Assembly (NCBI RefSeq): GCF_005871205.1
Contig: NZ_SWKM01000015.1
Span: forward strand, 248,001 to 312,000
DNA length: 64,000 nucleotides
Source: Marinobacter alexandrii
GTDB taxonomy: Bacteria; Pseudomonadota; Gammaproteobacteria; Pseudomonadales; Oleiphilaceae
Direction: 5' to 3'
Positions within the stretch are counted from its first letter, which is position 1. Each line of letters begins with the position of its first letter. A model generated the notes under the pieces. That model was not told the DNA's origin. It ran no database searches and worked only from the letters and a program-made list of their open reading frames with translations. Positions 27,227 through 38,626 of the stretch are shown piece after piece. The translations under genes were made by a program, and so were the position numbers.

Positions 27227-29497
27227 TTACACCGCCTCTGCGGGCTCGTCCTCATAATCAAAGACCAGCTCGTCATCGCGCAGATGGATAAACACATCCC
27301 CACCCTTCTCGGAAAGGCGTCCAAACAGGATCTGCTCGGCCAGCGGTCGCTTGATCTTATCCTGAATCAAGCGGGACATCGGCCGTGCCCCCATGGTGAC
27401 ATCATAACCCTTGTCTGCCAGCCACACCTTGGCATCCTCATCCACGTGCAGGACAACATGCTTCTCATCCAACTGCGCCTGCAGCTCGGTGAGGAACTTG
27501 TCGACCACGTGAGTGATGGTTTCCTTCTGCAGATCGGCAAACTGGATGATGCCGTCCAGACGGTTGCGGAACTCCGGCGTGAAGGTCTTGCTGATAATCT
27601 CCATACCGTCGGTACTGTGATCCTGCTCGTTGAAGCCAATTGACCGGCGAGCCATGCTTTCTGCCCCCGCGTTCGTTGTCATCACCAGGATCACATGACG
27701 GAAGTCCGCCTTCCGGCCGTTGTTGTCGGTCAGGGTGCCGTGATCCATCACCTGCAGTAGCAGGTTGAACACTTCCGGATGGGCCTTTTCGATCTCATCC
27801 AGCAACAGCACGCAGTGCGGATGCTTGTTGACCGATTCGGTTAACAGACCTCCCTGGTCATAACCCACGTAGCCCGGAGGCGCACCGATCAGGCGAGACA
27901 CGGTGTGCCGCTCCATGTACTCAGACATGTCAAAGCGAACCAGCTCAATGCCCAAGACCTTCGCCAACTGCTTGGTGACCTCGGTTTTACCGACACCGGT
28001 CGGACCGGCGAACAGGAACGCCCCTTCCGGCTTCTCCGGCGCCTTCAACCCGGCACGCGCCAGCTTGATGGCCGTGGACAGGGACTCGATGGCCGGGTCC
28101 TGACCAAAGACAACCATTTTCAGGTCGCGCTCCAGGTTGCGGAGCAGATCCTTATCGCTGGTGGACACGTTCTTTGGCGGAATCCGCGCGATGTTGGCCA
28201 CCACATCTTCGATGTCGGTCACATCAATGGCCTTCTTGCGCTTGTTTTCCGGCTGCAGACGTTGCCTGGCGCCCGCCTCATCAATGACGTCGATGGCCTT
28301 ATCAGGCAGGTGACGATCAGTGATGTAGCGATCGGCCAGTTCAGCCGCAACCCGCAGGGCCTTGTCGGTGTACTTCAGATCGTGGTGCTTTTCAAAGTTG
28401 GGCTTCAGCCCTTTCAGGATCTGATAGGTGTCTTCAACGCTCGGCTCATTCACATCGATCTTCTGGAAACGACGCGCCAGGGCGCTGTCCTTCTCGAAAA
28501 TTCCGCGGAATTCCTGGAAGGTTGTGGAACCGATGCAGCGAATTTCGCCCGAGCCCAGCATGGGCTTCAGCAGGTTGGAGGCGTCCATCACGCCACCGGA
28601 CGCCGAACCAGCCCCGATGATGGTGTGAATCTCATCGATAAACAGGATGGCGTGCTGCTCTTTTTTCAGTTCCGCCAACAAGCCTTTCAGACGCTTCTCA
28701 AAATCGCCCCGGTATTTGGTTCCGGCCAGCAGCGCGCCGAGATCCAGTGAATAGACCACTGCATCGGAGATGATATCCGGCACCTGGCCGTCGACGATAC
28801 GCTTGGCCAAACCTTCGGCAATCGCGGTCTTTCCAACCCCGGCCTCACCCACCAGCAGAGGGTTGTTTTTCCGGCGCCGAACCAGAATCTGCACCACGCG
28901 CTCAACCTCGTGCTCGCGCCCGATCAGCGGGTCAATCCGCCCCTGACGTGCTTGCTCGTTGAGGTTGGTGGCGTAGCTTTCCAATGGCTTCGAATGCCCG
29001 CCTTCTTCACCGCTTTCATCCGGAGCTGCCTGATCGTGGCCCTCCTGATCTTCCGCACCCTGTACCCTGGAGATGCCGTGGGACACGAAGTTAACAACAT
29101 CAATACGGGCAACGTTCTGCTTCTTCAGGACATAAACCGCCTGGCTCTCCTGCTCACTGAAGATAGCAACCAGCACATTGGCACCAGTCACTTCCTTCTT
29201 ACCGGAAGACTGGACATGAAATACCGCCCGTTGTAGCACGCGTTGGAATCCGAGGGTAGGCTGTGTTTCGCGCTCACTGTCACTGCTCGGAATGAGCGGT
29301 GTTGTTGAGTCAACGAATTCCACAAGTTCTTCCTGAAGTCGCTGGAGATCTGCCCCACACGCTTTCAGAACGCCCACCGCCGATTCATTATCTAACAAGG
29401 CCAACAGCAAGTGCTCGACAGTCATGAACTCATGACGCTTGTCGCGGGCACTTTTGAAAGCCGTATTCAGCGTAATTTCTAGATCTTTACTCAGCAT
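27227..29497 (-). CDS. clpA: ATP-dependent Clp protease ATP-binding subunit ClpA
   Basis: Hexameric unfoldase that feeds substrates into ClpP; ClpS docks on its N-domain. The protein has 756 residues from the ATG at 29497. The N-domain (about 1-145) starts [18 protein letters not shown], and a charged linker follows (about 145-170). AAA module 1 has Walker [14 protein letters not shown] and module 2 has Walker [14 protein letters not shown]; Walker B motifs are ILFIDEIHT and [11 protein letters not shown]. The frame extends four codons to 29509, but the ATG at 29497 matches the family. It follows clpS by 18 nt. No clpP lies in the window. Confidence 0.97.
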   Translation of the reverse strand: MLSKDLEITLNTAFKSARDKRHEFMTVEHLLLALLDNESAVGVLKACGADLQRLQEELVEFVDSTTPLIPSSDSERETQPTLGFQRVLQRAVFHVQSSGKKEVTGANVLVAIFSEQESQAVYVLKKQNVARIDVVNFVSHGISRVQGAEDQEGHDQAAPDESGEEGGHSKPLESYATNLNEQARQGRIDPLIGREHEVERVVQILVRRRKNNPLLVGEAGVGKTAIAEGLAKRIVDGQVPDIISDAVVYSLDLGALLAGTKYRGDFEKRLKGLLAELKKEQHAILFIDEIHTIIGAGSASGGVMDASNLLKPMLGSGEIRCIGSTTFQEFRGIFEKDSALARRFQKIDVNEPSVEDTYQILKGLKPNFEKHHDLKYTDKALRVAAELADRYITDRHLPDKAIDVIDEAGARQRLQPENKRKKAIDVTDIEDVVANIARIPPKNVSTSDKDLLRNLERDLKMVVFGQDPAIESLSTAIKLARAGLKAPEKPEGAFLFAGPTGVGKTEVTKQLAKVLGIELVRFDMSEYMERHTVSRLIGAPPGYVGYDQGGLLTESVNKHPHCVLLLDEIEKAHPEVFNLLLQVMDHGTLTDNNGRKADFRHVILVMTTNAGAESMARRSIGFNEQDHSTDGMEIISKTFTPEFRNRLDGIIQFADLQKETITHVVDKFLTELQAQLDEKHVVLHVDEDAKVWLADKGYDVTMGARPMSRLIQDKIKRPLAEQILFGRLSEKGGDVFIHLRDDELVFDYEDEPAEAV

Positions 29498-29515
29498 GGG
29501 CCACCCCAACGTCTG

Positions 29516-29878
29516 TCAGTCCGCACGTTCAATCTCGCAAAGGAGCGGATGTTCGCATTCCGAGGAATACTGGTTCACCTGCGCTGCCTTTGTTTCTGCG
29601 ATGTCTCGGGTATATACCCCACATACGGCCTTTCCTTGCGTATGGACGAGCAGCATCACCTGCGTCGCCTTTTCTTCGTTCATGCCGAAGAACTTCATTA
29701 ACACATCCACAACAAAATCCATGGGCGTGTAGTCGTCATTCAGAAGCACTACGCGAAATCGCGCGGGGCGCTTCAGGGCAGGTTTTTCGGGCGCAACACT
29801 GAGATCGTCTTGCCGTCCCGGTTGTTCGTCCTCCCCTTGATTAAATACTAGTAGAGAATCTTCGATAGTCCGCATCAT
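29516..29878 (-). CDS. clpS: ClpA adaptor, N-degron receptor
   Basis: A 120-residue adaptor that binds N-terminal Leu, Phe, Tyr or Trp and delivers the protein to ClpA. The disordered N-terminal tail (about 1-40) is the part that enters ClpA. The folded domain starts with [21 protein letters not shown], where the asparagine-aspartate segment binds the substrate amino group, and continues with the helix [17 protein letters not shown]. It is co-transcribed with clpA and divergent from cspD. The start may be either of two adjacent ATGs. Confidence 0.97.
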   Translation of the reverse strand: MMRTIEDSLLVFNQGEDEQPGRQDDLSVAPEKPALKRPARFRVVLLNDDYTPMDFVVDVLMKFFGMNEEKATQVMLLVHTQGKAVCGVYTRDIAETKAAQVNQYSSECEHPLLCEIERAD

Positions 29879-30219
29879 TCTTTACCGGTTTATCGGTGCC
29901 CTTTGCATAATGTGGTTGTCTGATCCCGTGTTTTCAAGCTAAGTCGAAGACCGGGCGCGAGTAATTTATCTATACGCGCATGATACCGGTTCCAGACCGC
30001 GTTCAACCACACATTCCGGCAACAGAAACTATTGACTCGACGCGCCGATTGGCCGAAAGTTAACCTGCATTGTTAAATAATGTAAATTCAAGCAAGTGTT
30101 ATGTAACCAATATCGCTCGGCGTGTGTTATGTAACCGGAATCCGCATCAAGTGACTCAGAGCGGAATGTTCACAACACCAATAATAAAATGTGACAGCAC
30201 ATGAACAGGGGAGTTCATC
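29879..30219. promoter_or_regulatory. Divergent clpS/cspD control region with 13-bp direct repeat
   Basis: 341 bp without a gene. GTGTTATGTAACC occurs at 30096-30108 and again at 30124-30136, a 28-bp period. Its core GTTA-TG-TAAC is nearly symmetric, and a weaker copy (GTTAAATAATGTAAA) begins at about 30072. The pair lies 84-124 bp before cspD and looks like a binding site for a dimeric regulator on adjacent helical faces. The region should also contain the clpS promoter on the minus strand, which I could not assign. Confidence 0.5.
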
Positions 30220-30531
30220 ATGCCAAGAGGCAAGGTCAAATGGTTCAACAATGCCAAAGGGTACGGCTTCATCATTGAGGATGGCTGCAGTGACGATCTG
30301 TTTGCCCACTTTTCATCGGTCCAGATGGACGGCTACAAGACGCTGAAAGCCGGTCAGGCCGTCACCTTTGACAAAAAACCCAGCGATAAAGGCGTCCACG
30401 CCATCAATATTGTTCCCGATGCGCAGCCCCAGAAAGCGAGTCATGAGCTTGCTGATGCTTCAGCGGGAGCCAAAACTGATGACCGGGACTCAGGTCGGAG
30501 CGATTTTCCGCCGCGTGCAGCAAACGCCTGA
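30220..30531 (+). CDS. cspD: CspD-type cold-shock domain protein
   Basis: A 103-residue protein. The cold-shock domain covers residues 1-68 with RNP1 KGYGFII and RNP2 DLFAHFSSV. It continues with a 35-residue hydrophilic tail (from about PDAQPQKASHELADAS) that is longer than in typical CspD. In E. coli, CspD is induced in stationary phase and inhibits replication. The divergent neighbour clpS supports the CspD assignment, as this pairing is conserved. GGGGAG precedes the ATG. Confidence 0.88.
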   Translation: MPRGKVKWFNNAKGYGFIIEDGCSDDLFAHFSSVQMDGYKTLKAGQAVTFDKKPSDKGVHAINIVPDAQPQKASHELADASAGAKTDDRDSGRSDFPPRAANA

Positions 30532-30803
30532 CCACAGGTTGCCGAGTGGCTGCGGCACGCCTGCCCTGCGGCAGGCGGCAAGGCCTGTGCGCGGTATCGA
30601 AACCGCAAGCGGGCCCGCGCCTTCTCTCCTTACTAGTAGCCTGAATCCAGTTCAGGTTGCGACGCCTGTTCCCGTCTAAAACCTGAGCCGGTTCGAAAAA
30701 CACCCTCGCCGCACAACGACATTGCCTCCCACCATTGGTAAAGTGGCCCCGCTACTGATTTTCATATTGAGCCCCACCCATCACTGCGGACGCGCTGGAA
30801 GTA
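30532..30803. other. Intergenic region cspD-rluE with hairpin
   Basis: 272 bp. It holds a perfect 8-bp stem CGCCTGCC-CTGC-GGCAGGCG at 30558-30577, 27 nt after cspD. No T-run follows, so it is a weak terminator candidate. A short CCTGAA...TTCAGG stem lies further on near 30640-30660. I see no gene in it. Confidence 0.45.
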
Positions 30804-31448
30804 ATGGCCAACCTGATCCTCTTTAACAAACCCTTTCGTGTGCTCAGCCAGTTCACCGACGATCGCCAGGACGCCGGGAAGCCGGTCAGGGCGACCCTCG
30901 CAGACTGGATCCAGATACCCGACGTCTATCCGGCCGGCCGGCTCGACTACGACTCAGAAGGCCTACTGTTGCTGACCGGTGAAGGCGCCCTGCAGCATCG
31001 CATTGCCTCACCTACCGCCAAGATGCCGAAAACCTACTGGGTACAAGTGGAAGGCGACATAACCGATGACGCCCTCTCCCAACTGGAGCGCGGCGTCCGC
31101 CTCAAGGATGGCAACACGGCACCGGCGAAGGCCCGCCGGATTGACCAGCCGGAGATCTGGCCCAGAACACCGCCGGTCAGGTACCGGGAATCCGTGCCCA
31201 CCAGCTGGCTGGAGCTGACCATTACCGAGGGCCGAAACCGACAGGTACGACGCATGACCGCTGCGGTCGGCTTCCCAACCCTCCGGCTGATCCGCTACCG
31301 TATAGGTGACTGGACCCTGGACGGCTTACTGCCGGGTCAGCACCGCGGCATCACCGTCCACGTCCCCACGGCGGCGCCACGGCGCAGCCGGCCGGGGCAA
31401 CGGAAACCGGGTAAACCTCAGAGCAGCAGGAGCAGAAAACAGCCATGA
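30804..31448 (+). CDS. rluE: 23S rRNA pseudouridine(2457) synthase
   Basis: Isomerises a uridine in the peptidyl-transferase region of 23S rRNA. The 214 residues have no S4 domain and start at [14 protein letters not shown]. The RsuA-family catalytic motif is [15 protein letters not shown], with the aspartate in RLDYDS. RluE-type KTYWVQVEG and [18 protein letters not shown] follow. The 3' end overlaps the Nudix gene by 4 nt, forming the operon rluE-nudJ. The short size and lack of S4 favour RluE over RluB or RsuA. Confidence 0.92.
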   Translation: MANLILFNKPFRVLSQFTDDRQDAGKPVRATLADWIQIPDVYPAGRLDYDSEGLLLLTGEGALQHRIASPTAKMPKTYWVQVEGDITDDALSQLERGVRLKDGNTAPAKARRIDQPEIWPRTPPVRYRESVPTSWLELTITEGRNRQVRRMTAAVGFPTLRLIRYRIGDWTLDGLLPGQHRGITVHVPTAAPRRSRPGQRKPGKPQSSRSRKQP

Positions 31449-31894
31449 TCTGGACCCCACACGCCACTGTCGCCGTTATTGTTGAAGATCAGGAAGGCCG
31501 GTTTCTGGTGGTCGAAGAAACCAGCGGCGGTCGAGTCGTCTTCAACCAGCCAGCAGGCCATGTGGAGGAAGACGAGGCCATTCTGGACGCGGTCAAGCGT
31601 GAAACCCTGGAAGAAACCGGCTGGGAGGTGGAGCCCGAGCATTTCCTCGGCGTCTACACCTACAAGGCTCCTGCCAACGGCGTCACCTACTACCGCTTCT
31701 GCTACTCGGCCAAAGCCCTGAAGCAGGTCAGCGAGGAGCTCGATACCGGCATCATTGCCGCCCACTGGCTGCTGCTGGAAGATATCCGTGAGCTGAAAGA
31801 CCAGCTCCGCAGTCCGCTGGTGCTCGACTGCATAGAAGATTACCGAAATGGCCGGCGCTACCCGCTCGATGTCGTTGTGGATGCGCAGACGTAA
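31445..31894 (+). CDS. nudJ: Nudix hydrolase, NudJ type
   Basis: A 149-residue hydrolase acting on nucleoside di- and triphosphates or thiamine pyrophosphate-like compounds. The Nudix box is complete: [23 protein letters not shown] has the GX5EX7REUXEEXGU pattern. Its place directly before mnmA and after rluE is the usual NudJ context. The substrate has not been read from sequence, only from family and neighbourhood. Confidence 0.9.
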   Translation: MIWTPHATVAVIVEDQEGRFLVVEETSGGRVVFNQPAGHVEEDEAILDAVKRETLEETGWEVEPEHFLGVYTYKAPANGVTYYRFCYSAKALKQVSEELDTGIIAAHWLLLEDIRELKDQLRSPLVLDCIEDYRNGRRYPLDVVVDAQT

Positions 31895-31944
31895 TGCCCC
31901 ACAAATGGTAGACTTTACAGCTTTTCACCCAGACTGACGTATTC

Positions 31945-33123
31945 ATGACACACGCATCCGAAACACCTTCCCCAGCAAATACCCGAGTGATCGTTGGCAT
32001 GTCCGGCGGCGTCGATTCTTCTGTCGCCGCCTGGTTGCTGAAAGACCAGGGCTACCAGGTAGAAGGCCTGTTCATGAAGAACTGGGATGAAGACGATGGC
32101 ACCGAGTACTGCACCGCCATGACCGACCTGGCCGACGCCCAGGCCGTGGCCGACAGCATCGGCATCAAGCTTCACACCGCCAGTTTTGCCGCCGAGTACT
32201 GGGATCGCGTGTTCGAGCACTTCCTGTCGGAGTACACCGCCGGCCGCACCCCCAATCCGGACATTCTGTGCAATAAAGAGGTGAAATTCCGGGCATTTCT
32301 CGACTACGCCGTCACCCTGGGTGCTGACTACATTGCCACCGGCCATTACACCCGCCAGCGCACACTATCGGACGATTCCGGCCGGGCACAGCTGCTCAAG
32401 GGCCTGGATCCCAACAAAGACCAGAGCTACTTCCTGCACGCGGTCTCCGGTGAGCGTATTGCCCGGACTCTGTTTCCGGTGGGTGAACTGGAAAAGCCCG
32501 AAGTTCGTCGGATCGCCGAAGCCCAGGGTTTTGTTACCCACGACAAGAAAGATTCCACCGGCATCTGCTTCATCGGCGAACGCAAGTTCACCGACTTCCT
32601 GAAGCAGTACCTGCCCGCGCAACCGGGTGACATCGAGACACCGGACGGCAAGGTCATCGGTCGTCACCAGGGCTTGATGTACCACACCATCGGCCAACGC
32701 CAGGGCCTCGGCATTGGTGGCCTCAGCGAATTTGGCGACGAACCCTGGTACGTTGCTGAGAAAGACCTCACCCGTAACGTGCTTATTGCGGTTCAGGGTA
32801 AGCACCACCCGCTGCTGTTCTCCCGTGGACTGGTGTCCGGCCCGATCGACTGGGTAGCCGGCGAACCACCGGCCGCCCAGTTCCGCTGCAAGGCCAAAAC
32901 CCGTTACCGTCAGCCGGATCAGGATTGCGAGGTTCAGGTGCTGGATGGTGGCGTTAAAGTGGTCTTTGATGATGCTCAGCGAGCGGTCACCCCTGGCCAG
33001 TCCGTAGTTTTCTACGACGGCGAGGTCTGCCTTGGCGGTGGCGTGATCGAAGAAACCTGGCGCGACGGTGAAGCCCTGCCGGTCCGTCTTTCCGAACAAT
33101 CCCAACAGGAATTGGGCGCATGA
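31945..33123 (+). CDS. mnmA: tRNA-specific 2-thiouridylase
   Basis: Thiolates U34 of tRNA-Lys, -Glu and -Gln with sulfur relayed by the Tus proteins. The 392 residues include the PP-loop [15 protein letters not shown], the first catalytic cysteine C109 in [12 protein letters not shown] and the second, C208, in [12 protein letters not shown]. The C-terminal beta-barrel has [16 protein letters not shown]. It overlaps hflD by 4 nt, as in many gammaproteobacteria. The tusA gene at 50947 encodes a possible sulfur donor, though it is far away. Confidence 0.98.
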   Translation: MTHASETPSPANTRVIVGMSGGVDSSVAAWLLKDQGYQVEGLFMKNWDEDDGTEYCTAMTDLADAQAVADSIGIKLHTASFAAEYWDRVFEHFLSEYTAGRTPNPDILCNKEVKFRAFLDYAVTLGADYIATGHYTRQRTLSDDSGRAQLLKGLDPNKDQSYFLHAVSGERIARTLFPVGELEKPEVRRIAEAQGFVTHDKKDSTGICFIGERKFTDFLKQYLPAQPGDIETPDGKVIGRHQGLMYHTIGQRQGLGIGGLSEFGDEPWYVAEKDLTRNVLIAVQGKHHPLLFSRGLVSGPIDWVAGEPPAAQFRCKAKTRYRQPDQDCEVQVLDGGVKVVFDDAQRAVTPGQSVVFYDGEVCLGGGVIEETWRDGEALPVRLSEQSQQELGA

Positions 33124-33758
33124 GTCGATCCCTGAACGATCAGACCCTCGCCCTGGCAGGTGTGTGTCAGGCCGCTAACCTGGTCCAGCAGATTGCCCAC
33201 AACGGCCAGTGCTCGGAAACCAGCCTGGAAACCTGCATCCGCTCGCTGTTCGCCACCAATCCGGCCTCAACCCTGGATGTTTATGGCGGCGATCTCACAG
33301 ACATTCGCGAAGGACTGGTCACGCTCTCCTCGGTGTTGAGCCAGCAGAACAAGCAGCAGGACATTGAGGTGCTACGGTACGTGCTCAACCTGATCCAGCT
33401 GGAAGCCAAGCTCCATCGCAGCCCGGAGATGCTGGAAGTCATTGGAACCCGCATTGACCAGGCTCGCCACACAGCCAGTCACTTTGGCTATACCCACAGC
33501 AACCTGATCAGCAACCTGGCCTCGGTGTACGCCGACACCATCAGCACCTTTCGGTTACGCATTCAGGTGAGTGGCAATCCCAGTGTCTTGCAGCGCGAGG
33601 AAAATGCCGCCAAAGTCCGCGCCCTGTTGCTGGCGGGTATCCGTTCCGCGGTTCTGTGGCGCCAAACAGGCGGGCGACGCTGGCAGCTGATTTTCAACCG
33701 CAAGAAAGTCATCGAACACGCCCGGCAGCTGGCCGACAAAGCCAACAGTCCACTGTAG
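33120..33758 (+). CDS. hflD: HflD, high-frequency lysogenisation regulator homologue
   Basis: A 212-residue all-helical peripheral membrane protein. In E. coli it binds phage lambda CII and modulates lysogeny; its host role is unclear. Recognition rests on the N-terminal [20 protein letters not shown] and the tail [14 protein letters not shown], and on its conserved position between mnmA and purB. The ATG overlaps the mnmA stop (ATGA). Confidence 0.93.
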   Translation: MSRSLNDQTLALAGVCQAANLVQQIAHNGQCSETSLETCIRSLFATNPASTLDVYGGDLTDIREGLVTLSSVLSQQNKQQDIEVLRYVLNLIQLEAKLHRSPEMLEVIGTRIDQARHTASHFGYTHSNLISNLASVYADTISTFRLRIQVSGNPSVLQREENAAKVRALLLAGIRSAVLWRQTGGRRWQLIFNRKKVIEHARQLADKANSPL

Positions 33759-33848
33759 TTCCGAAACAACAGATCCCAGACAACTGCTTCCGGCGCAGCG
33801 CTGGTGTATCATATGCGCCCCTATTTTTCTTTTGGCCCGATCCGCTAA

Positions 33849-35234
<1,386 letters not shown>

Positions 35235-35250
35235 AACAGGGAGCACAGGC

Positions 35251-36402
35251 ATGGATATGCTCGGTGGGCTGACCGCCTCTGAATTTCTGCGAGATTACTG
35301 GCAGAAAAAGCCGCTGGTCATCGGCCAGGCGTTTCCGGGGCTGACCTCTCCGGTCAGTCCCGACGAACTGGCCGGACTGGCCTGCGAAGAAGGGGTGGAA
35401 TCTCGCATTGTCCTGGAAAATGACAATGGCAAACCCTGGCAGCTACACAATGGCCCGTTCACACCGGAACGCTTCAGCGAGCTCCCGGAACAGGATTGGA
35501 CCCTGCTGGTGCAGGGGCTCGATCACTGGGTTCCTGAGGTGGCGGATCTGCTGGAACACTTCCGATTCGTGCCCAACTGGCGCCTTGATGACATCATGGC
35601 CAGCTACGCTCCCAGGGGCGGCAGCGTAGGCCCGCACTACGATCAGTACGACGTCTTCCTGCTCCAGGCCCAGGGTGAACGCCGCTGGACCTTCGGTGGA
35701 CACTGCGACCAGTCTTCACCACGGGTAGAAGGAACGCCATTGCGTATTCTCAGCAGCTGGGATGGTGAGGAAACCGTTACCCTGGCACCGGGCGACATGC
35801 TTTACCTGCCCCCGGGCGTTGGCCACCATGGAGTTGCCGTCGACGACTGCATCACCCTGTCCATTGGCTTCCGGGCGCCCACCGTTGATGATGTGCTAAC
35901 CGGCTTCACCGACTTCCTGTGCAGCCAGGCCGATGCCAGCGAGCACTTGCGCGATCCGGATCTTCAGGTCCAGGACAACCCCGGTACCATCCAGCCCGCA
36001 GTGATCGACACCCTGGATGACTTGCTGCGCAACAAGCTCGGAGATCGTCGAAAGCTCTCGCTCTGGTTCGGCCAGTACGCCACCGCTCCCAAGAGCATGG
36101 ACATTGTCGTGCCGGCCGAGGAGCCGGCGTCACCCGAAGATCTGGCCGCGGCCATTCAGTCCGGAGAACAGCTGCGCTGGAATGAAGGCTCCCGCTTTGC
36201 GTACTACGATTTTGAAGACGACACTGCGCTGTTCGTGGATGGCGAGCAATATCTGCTGAAGGGTGATGCCCGTCCCATGGCACCCCTGCTCTGCGCCGGC
36301 GCTTACATCGATGCCGATCACCTGGCGCAGTTCACCGATGACGAAGCCCTGCTCGGACTGCTGTGCACGTTGTATAATCAGGGATCGGTCTACTTCGAAT
36401 AG
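35251..36402 (+). CDS. roxA: RoxA/YcfD-type ribosomal oxygenase (JmjC/cupin)
   Basis: Fe(II)- and 2-oxoglutarate-dependent oxygenase of 383 residues, related to E. coli YcfD, which hydroxylates an arginine of ribosomal protein uL16. The facial triad is H129 and D131 in GPHYDQYDVFLLQ plus a distal histidine near 192 in PGVGHHGVAV. The substrate loop RWTFGG and a C-terminal winged-helix-like dimerisation region follow. The frame is open from 35200, but the ATG at 35251 has GGGAG about 8 nt upstream. Its place after purB and near mnmA/rluE puts three translation-modification genes together. Confidence 0.92.
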   Translation: MDMLGGLTASEFLRDYWQKKPLVIGQAFPGLTSPVSPDELAGLACEEGVESRIVLENDNGKPWQLHNGPFTPERFSELPEQDWTLLVQGLDHWVPEVADLLEHFRFVPNWRLDDIMASYAPRGGSVGPHYDQYDVFLLQAQGERRWTFGGHCDQSSPRVEGTPLRILSSWDGEETVTLAPGDMLYLPPGVGHHGVAVDDCITLSIGFRAPTVDDVLTGFTDFLCSQADASEHLRDPDLQVQDNPGTIQPAVIDTLDDLLRNKLGDRRKLSLWFGQYATAPKSMDIVVPAEEPASPEDLAAAIQSGEQLRWNEGSRFAYYDFEDDTALFVDGEQYLLKGDARPMAPLLCAGAYIDADHLAQFTDDEALLGLLCTLYNQGSVYFE

Positions 36403-36411
36403 TTGGTCGCC

Positions 36412-37377
36412 ATGAGAGTGAAATTCAGGAAGTACAGCTGGCAACTGGCTCCGGGTCATATCCATGACATCCGCCAACGGGTCTTTATTGACGAACAAAA
36501 AGTGCCACCGGAGCTGGAGTGGGACGATACCGACGAGATTGCCGACCACTACCTCGCGGTGCTACCGGATAACACGCCCGTAGGCACGGCGCGGCTATTC
36601 TCCACCCTGGGTGAAACCGCGCACATCGGCCGCATGGCGATTCTGCCGGGGTTCCGGGGCCGGGGTGTTGGTGAGGCTTTGCTGCGCCACCTGATTACCG
36701 AAACCGCCGGTGACTACCAGGAAATCCGGCTCTCGGCGCAGGAATACGCCATCCCTTTCTACCAGCGCTCCGGTTTTCATGTCTGCTCTGACCGCTACGA
36801 CGACGCCGGCATCAGCCATGTCGATATGCGCTGTCTGGCGCCCGCCTTGCTCGCCAAGGCACTGGAACAAAAATCGGCGCCGATGATTCTCGGCGAAGAC
36901 TCCGACACCTGGTTGTTCTCCGATGAGAATCGAATGCTCAACCTGATCGATTCCGTGGCCGGTCAGGCCGGACAGCGGCTATGGCTCTATGATCGTGTGC
37001 TCGAGCACGACCTGTACGACCGCCACCGTTTCCGGGAACTGATCTCCGCTCTCGCCCGCCGGCACCGGCTCAGTGAAGTGCGTTTGCTGATTCACGATGA
37101 CGGTCCGCTGATAAAGCGGAGGCATAAGCTGGTTGAATTAATGCGACGACTACCGAGCCGGGTTGAACTGAGGCTAGTAAGCCAGGACTACCCGGTGGAA
37201 GATCAGCCGTTCATGCTCGCAGACCGTGACGGGCTGGTCTATCGGCACGATTTCTACAAACCGGAAGGCTACGCCAAGTTCTCCGACCCCGGCCGGGTCA
37301 AACTCCTGGCGGAGAACTTCCAACGCATGTGGGACGCCGGCCGAAGCTCTCTGGAACTGAGAGAACTACCGCTCTGA
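36412..37377 (+). CDS. GNAT acetyltransferase with C-terminal DUF7931-like domain
   Basis: A 321-residue protein. The N-terminal GNAT domain (about 1-145) contains IRQRVFIDEQKVPPELEWDD, the acetyl-CoA loop LPGFRGRGVGEALLRH and YQRSGFHVCSDRYDDAGI. The C-terminal half (about 165-321), with FSDENRMLNLIDSVAGQAGQ and ALARRHRLSEVRLLIHDD, resembles a domain seen in related proteobacterial proteins and lacks a known function. The upstream TTG at 36403 directly follows the roxA stop; the ATG at 36412 is more plausible. It overlaps the convergent LysR gene by 12 nt. Confidence 0.8.
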   Translation: MRVKFRKYSWQLAPGHIHDIRQRVFIDEQKVPPELEWDDTDEIADHYLAVLPDNTPVGTARLFSTLGETAHIGRMAILPGFRGRGVGEALLRHLITETAGDYQEIRLSAQEYAIPFYQRSGFHVCSDRYDDAGISHVDMRCLAPALLAKALEQKSAPMILGEDSDTWLFSDENRMLNLIDSVAGQAGQRLWLYDRVLEHDLYDRHRFRELISALARRHRLSEVRLLIHDDGPLIKRRHKLVELMRRLPSRVELRLVSQDYPVEDQPFMLADRDGLVYRHDFYKPEGYAKFSDPGRVKLLAENFQRMWDAGRSSLELRELPL

Positions 37378-38376
37378 GTGATGGGCCTGGGGACTTTCGG
37401 CAGACTCGAACTGGGCACCGAAGGGCGCGAACTCCTGATCTACTTCACTGGCCACTTCCGCAATCAGCTTACGTAACCACTGGTGATCCGAGTTGTGCTG
37501 GAGCAGCGGGCTCCACGCCATTTTCAGCTCAAATGGCGGGATCTCGAAAGGTGGCACCTTTACCACCAGATTCGAGTTGTCCTTCTGCAGCCAGGCCGCC
37601 CGCGACGGCAGCGTGGCGATCAGGTCGTGCTGCTCAGCCAGCAGCATCGCCACCTGATAATGCCGGGTAAACACCGAGATCTGGCGTTTACGGCCCATGC
37701 GCGAAAGCGCCTCATCAACCCACCCCAAGCGCTGCACATCCTTGGGATTAACCCCGACACCCACCCCAAACCCGGTCTTGCTGACCCATATGTGGCTCGC
37801 ATCCAGATAAGTATCAAGCGTAAATGGCGCCTTCAGAATGGGATTTCGGGCATTCATCAGGCAGGCGAAATACTCGGTCCACAGGGTTTTCTGATGAAAA
37901 GACTGGGGTATTTTGTCGAACCGGTTGATCGCCATATCAAGCCGGCCCTGCTCCACGTCCAGAAAGCTGACGTCACTGGGGGTCAGAACATCCAGGGTAA
38001 CGTGGGGGGCCTCCTGGCGAATTCGCCTTAACACCCGGGGCATCAGGCAGGATTCAGCGTAATCACTGGCCATGATGCGAAAGACCCGCTGGCTTTCCAG
38101 TGCTGAAAACGGAGTTTTTTCCTGCACCGCCTGCTCAATATCCGACAGGATGCCACGCACCAGGGGTTGTAGCTCGCGACCTCGCTCGGTGGCGGTCATG
38201 CCCTCACTGGTCCTGATCAGCAAGGGATCACCGAACAGATCCCGCAGGCGTCGCAGGCCGTTGCTCATCGCCGGCTGGGTAATACCCAGGTGGTTAGCGG
38301 CCTTGGTAACGTTTCGCTCCCGCAACAGAACATCCAGGTACACAAGCAGGTTCAGATCAACGCGGGAAATATCCAT
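37366..38376 (-). CDS. LysR family transcriptional regulator
   Basis: A 336-residue regulator with an N-terminal winged helix (RVDLNLLVYLDVLLRERNVT, then KAANHLGITQPAMSNGLRRL) and a C-terminal effector-binding domain. The DNA-binding part is of the NodD/LeuO-like subgroup. The ATG at 38376 has GGAG 6 nt before it and is preferred to the TTG at 38382. Its own operator is expected in the 250 bp upstream, where no clear T-N11-A site could be singled out. The upstream divergent gene is the unknown membrane-anchored protein at 38627, a possible target. The ligand is unknown. Confidence 0.92.
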   Translation of the reverse strand: MDISRVDLNLLVYLDVLLRERNVTKAANHLGITQPAMSNGLRRLRDLFGDPLLIRTSEGMTATERGRELQPLVRGILSDIEQAVQEKTPFSALESQRVFRIMASDYAESCLMPRVLRRIRQEAPHVTLDVLTPSDVSFLDVEQGRLDMAINRFDKIPQSFHQKTLWTEYFACLMNARNPILKAPFTLDTYLDASHIWVSKTGFGVGVGVNPKDVQRLGWVDEALSRMGRKRQISVFTRHYQVAMLLAEQHDLIATLPSRAAWLQKDNSNLVVKVPPFEIPPFELKMAWSPLLQHNSDHQWLRKLIAEVASEVDQEFAPFGAQFESAESPQAHHSER

Positions 38377-38626
38377 GGTCAACTCCGGGTACGTCGTACA
38401 TCAAAAAAACATCGAACAAAAGGCCTTATCCTTCATTCACCGGAGCAATATACAGGAGATCGAAATTCACGTAATCAATGGCGGATTGGAGCATTCACAT
38501 TTCGCAACGGATTGGCTACGGTATTTCTGCTAGTCTTTGTGACACTTGCTGAATAATATCGGTAACTTGAAGCCGGTAAATGCGCCAGCTCACTCTAGAC
38601 CTTAAGCCGGAGCCACCACTAACCTA

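Noticed and set aside
30368..30679. 103-codon frame overlapping the cspD end
   Set aside because: It lies in another frame of cspD and runs into the intergenic hairpin; no domain and no ribosome-binding site.
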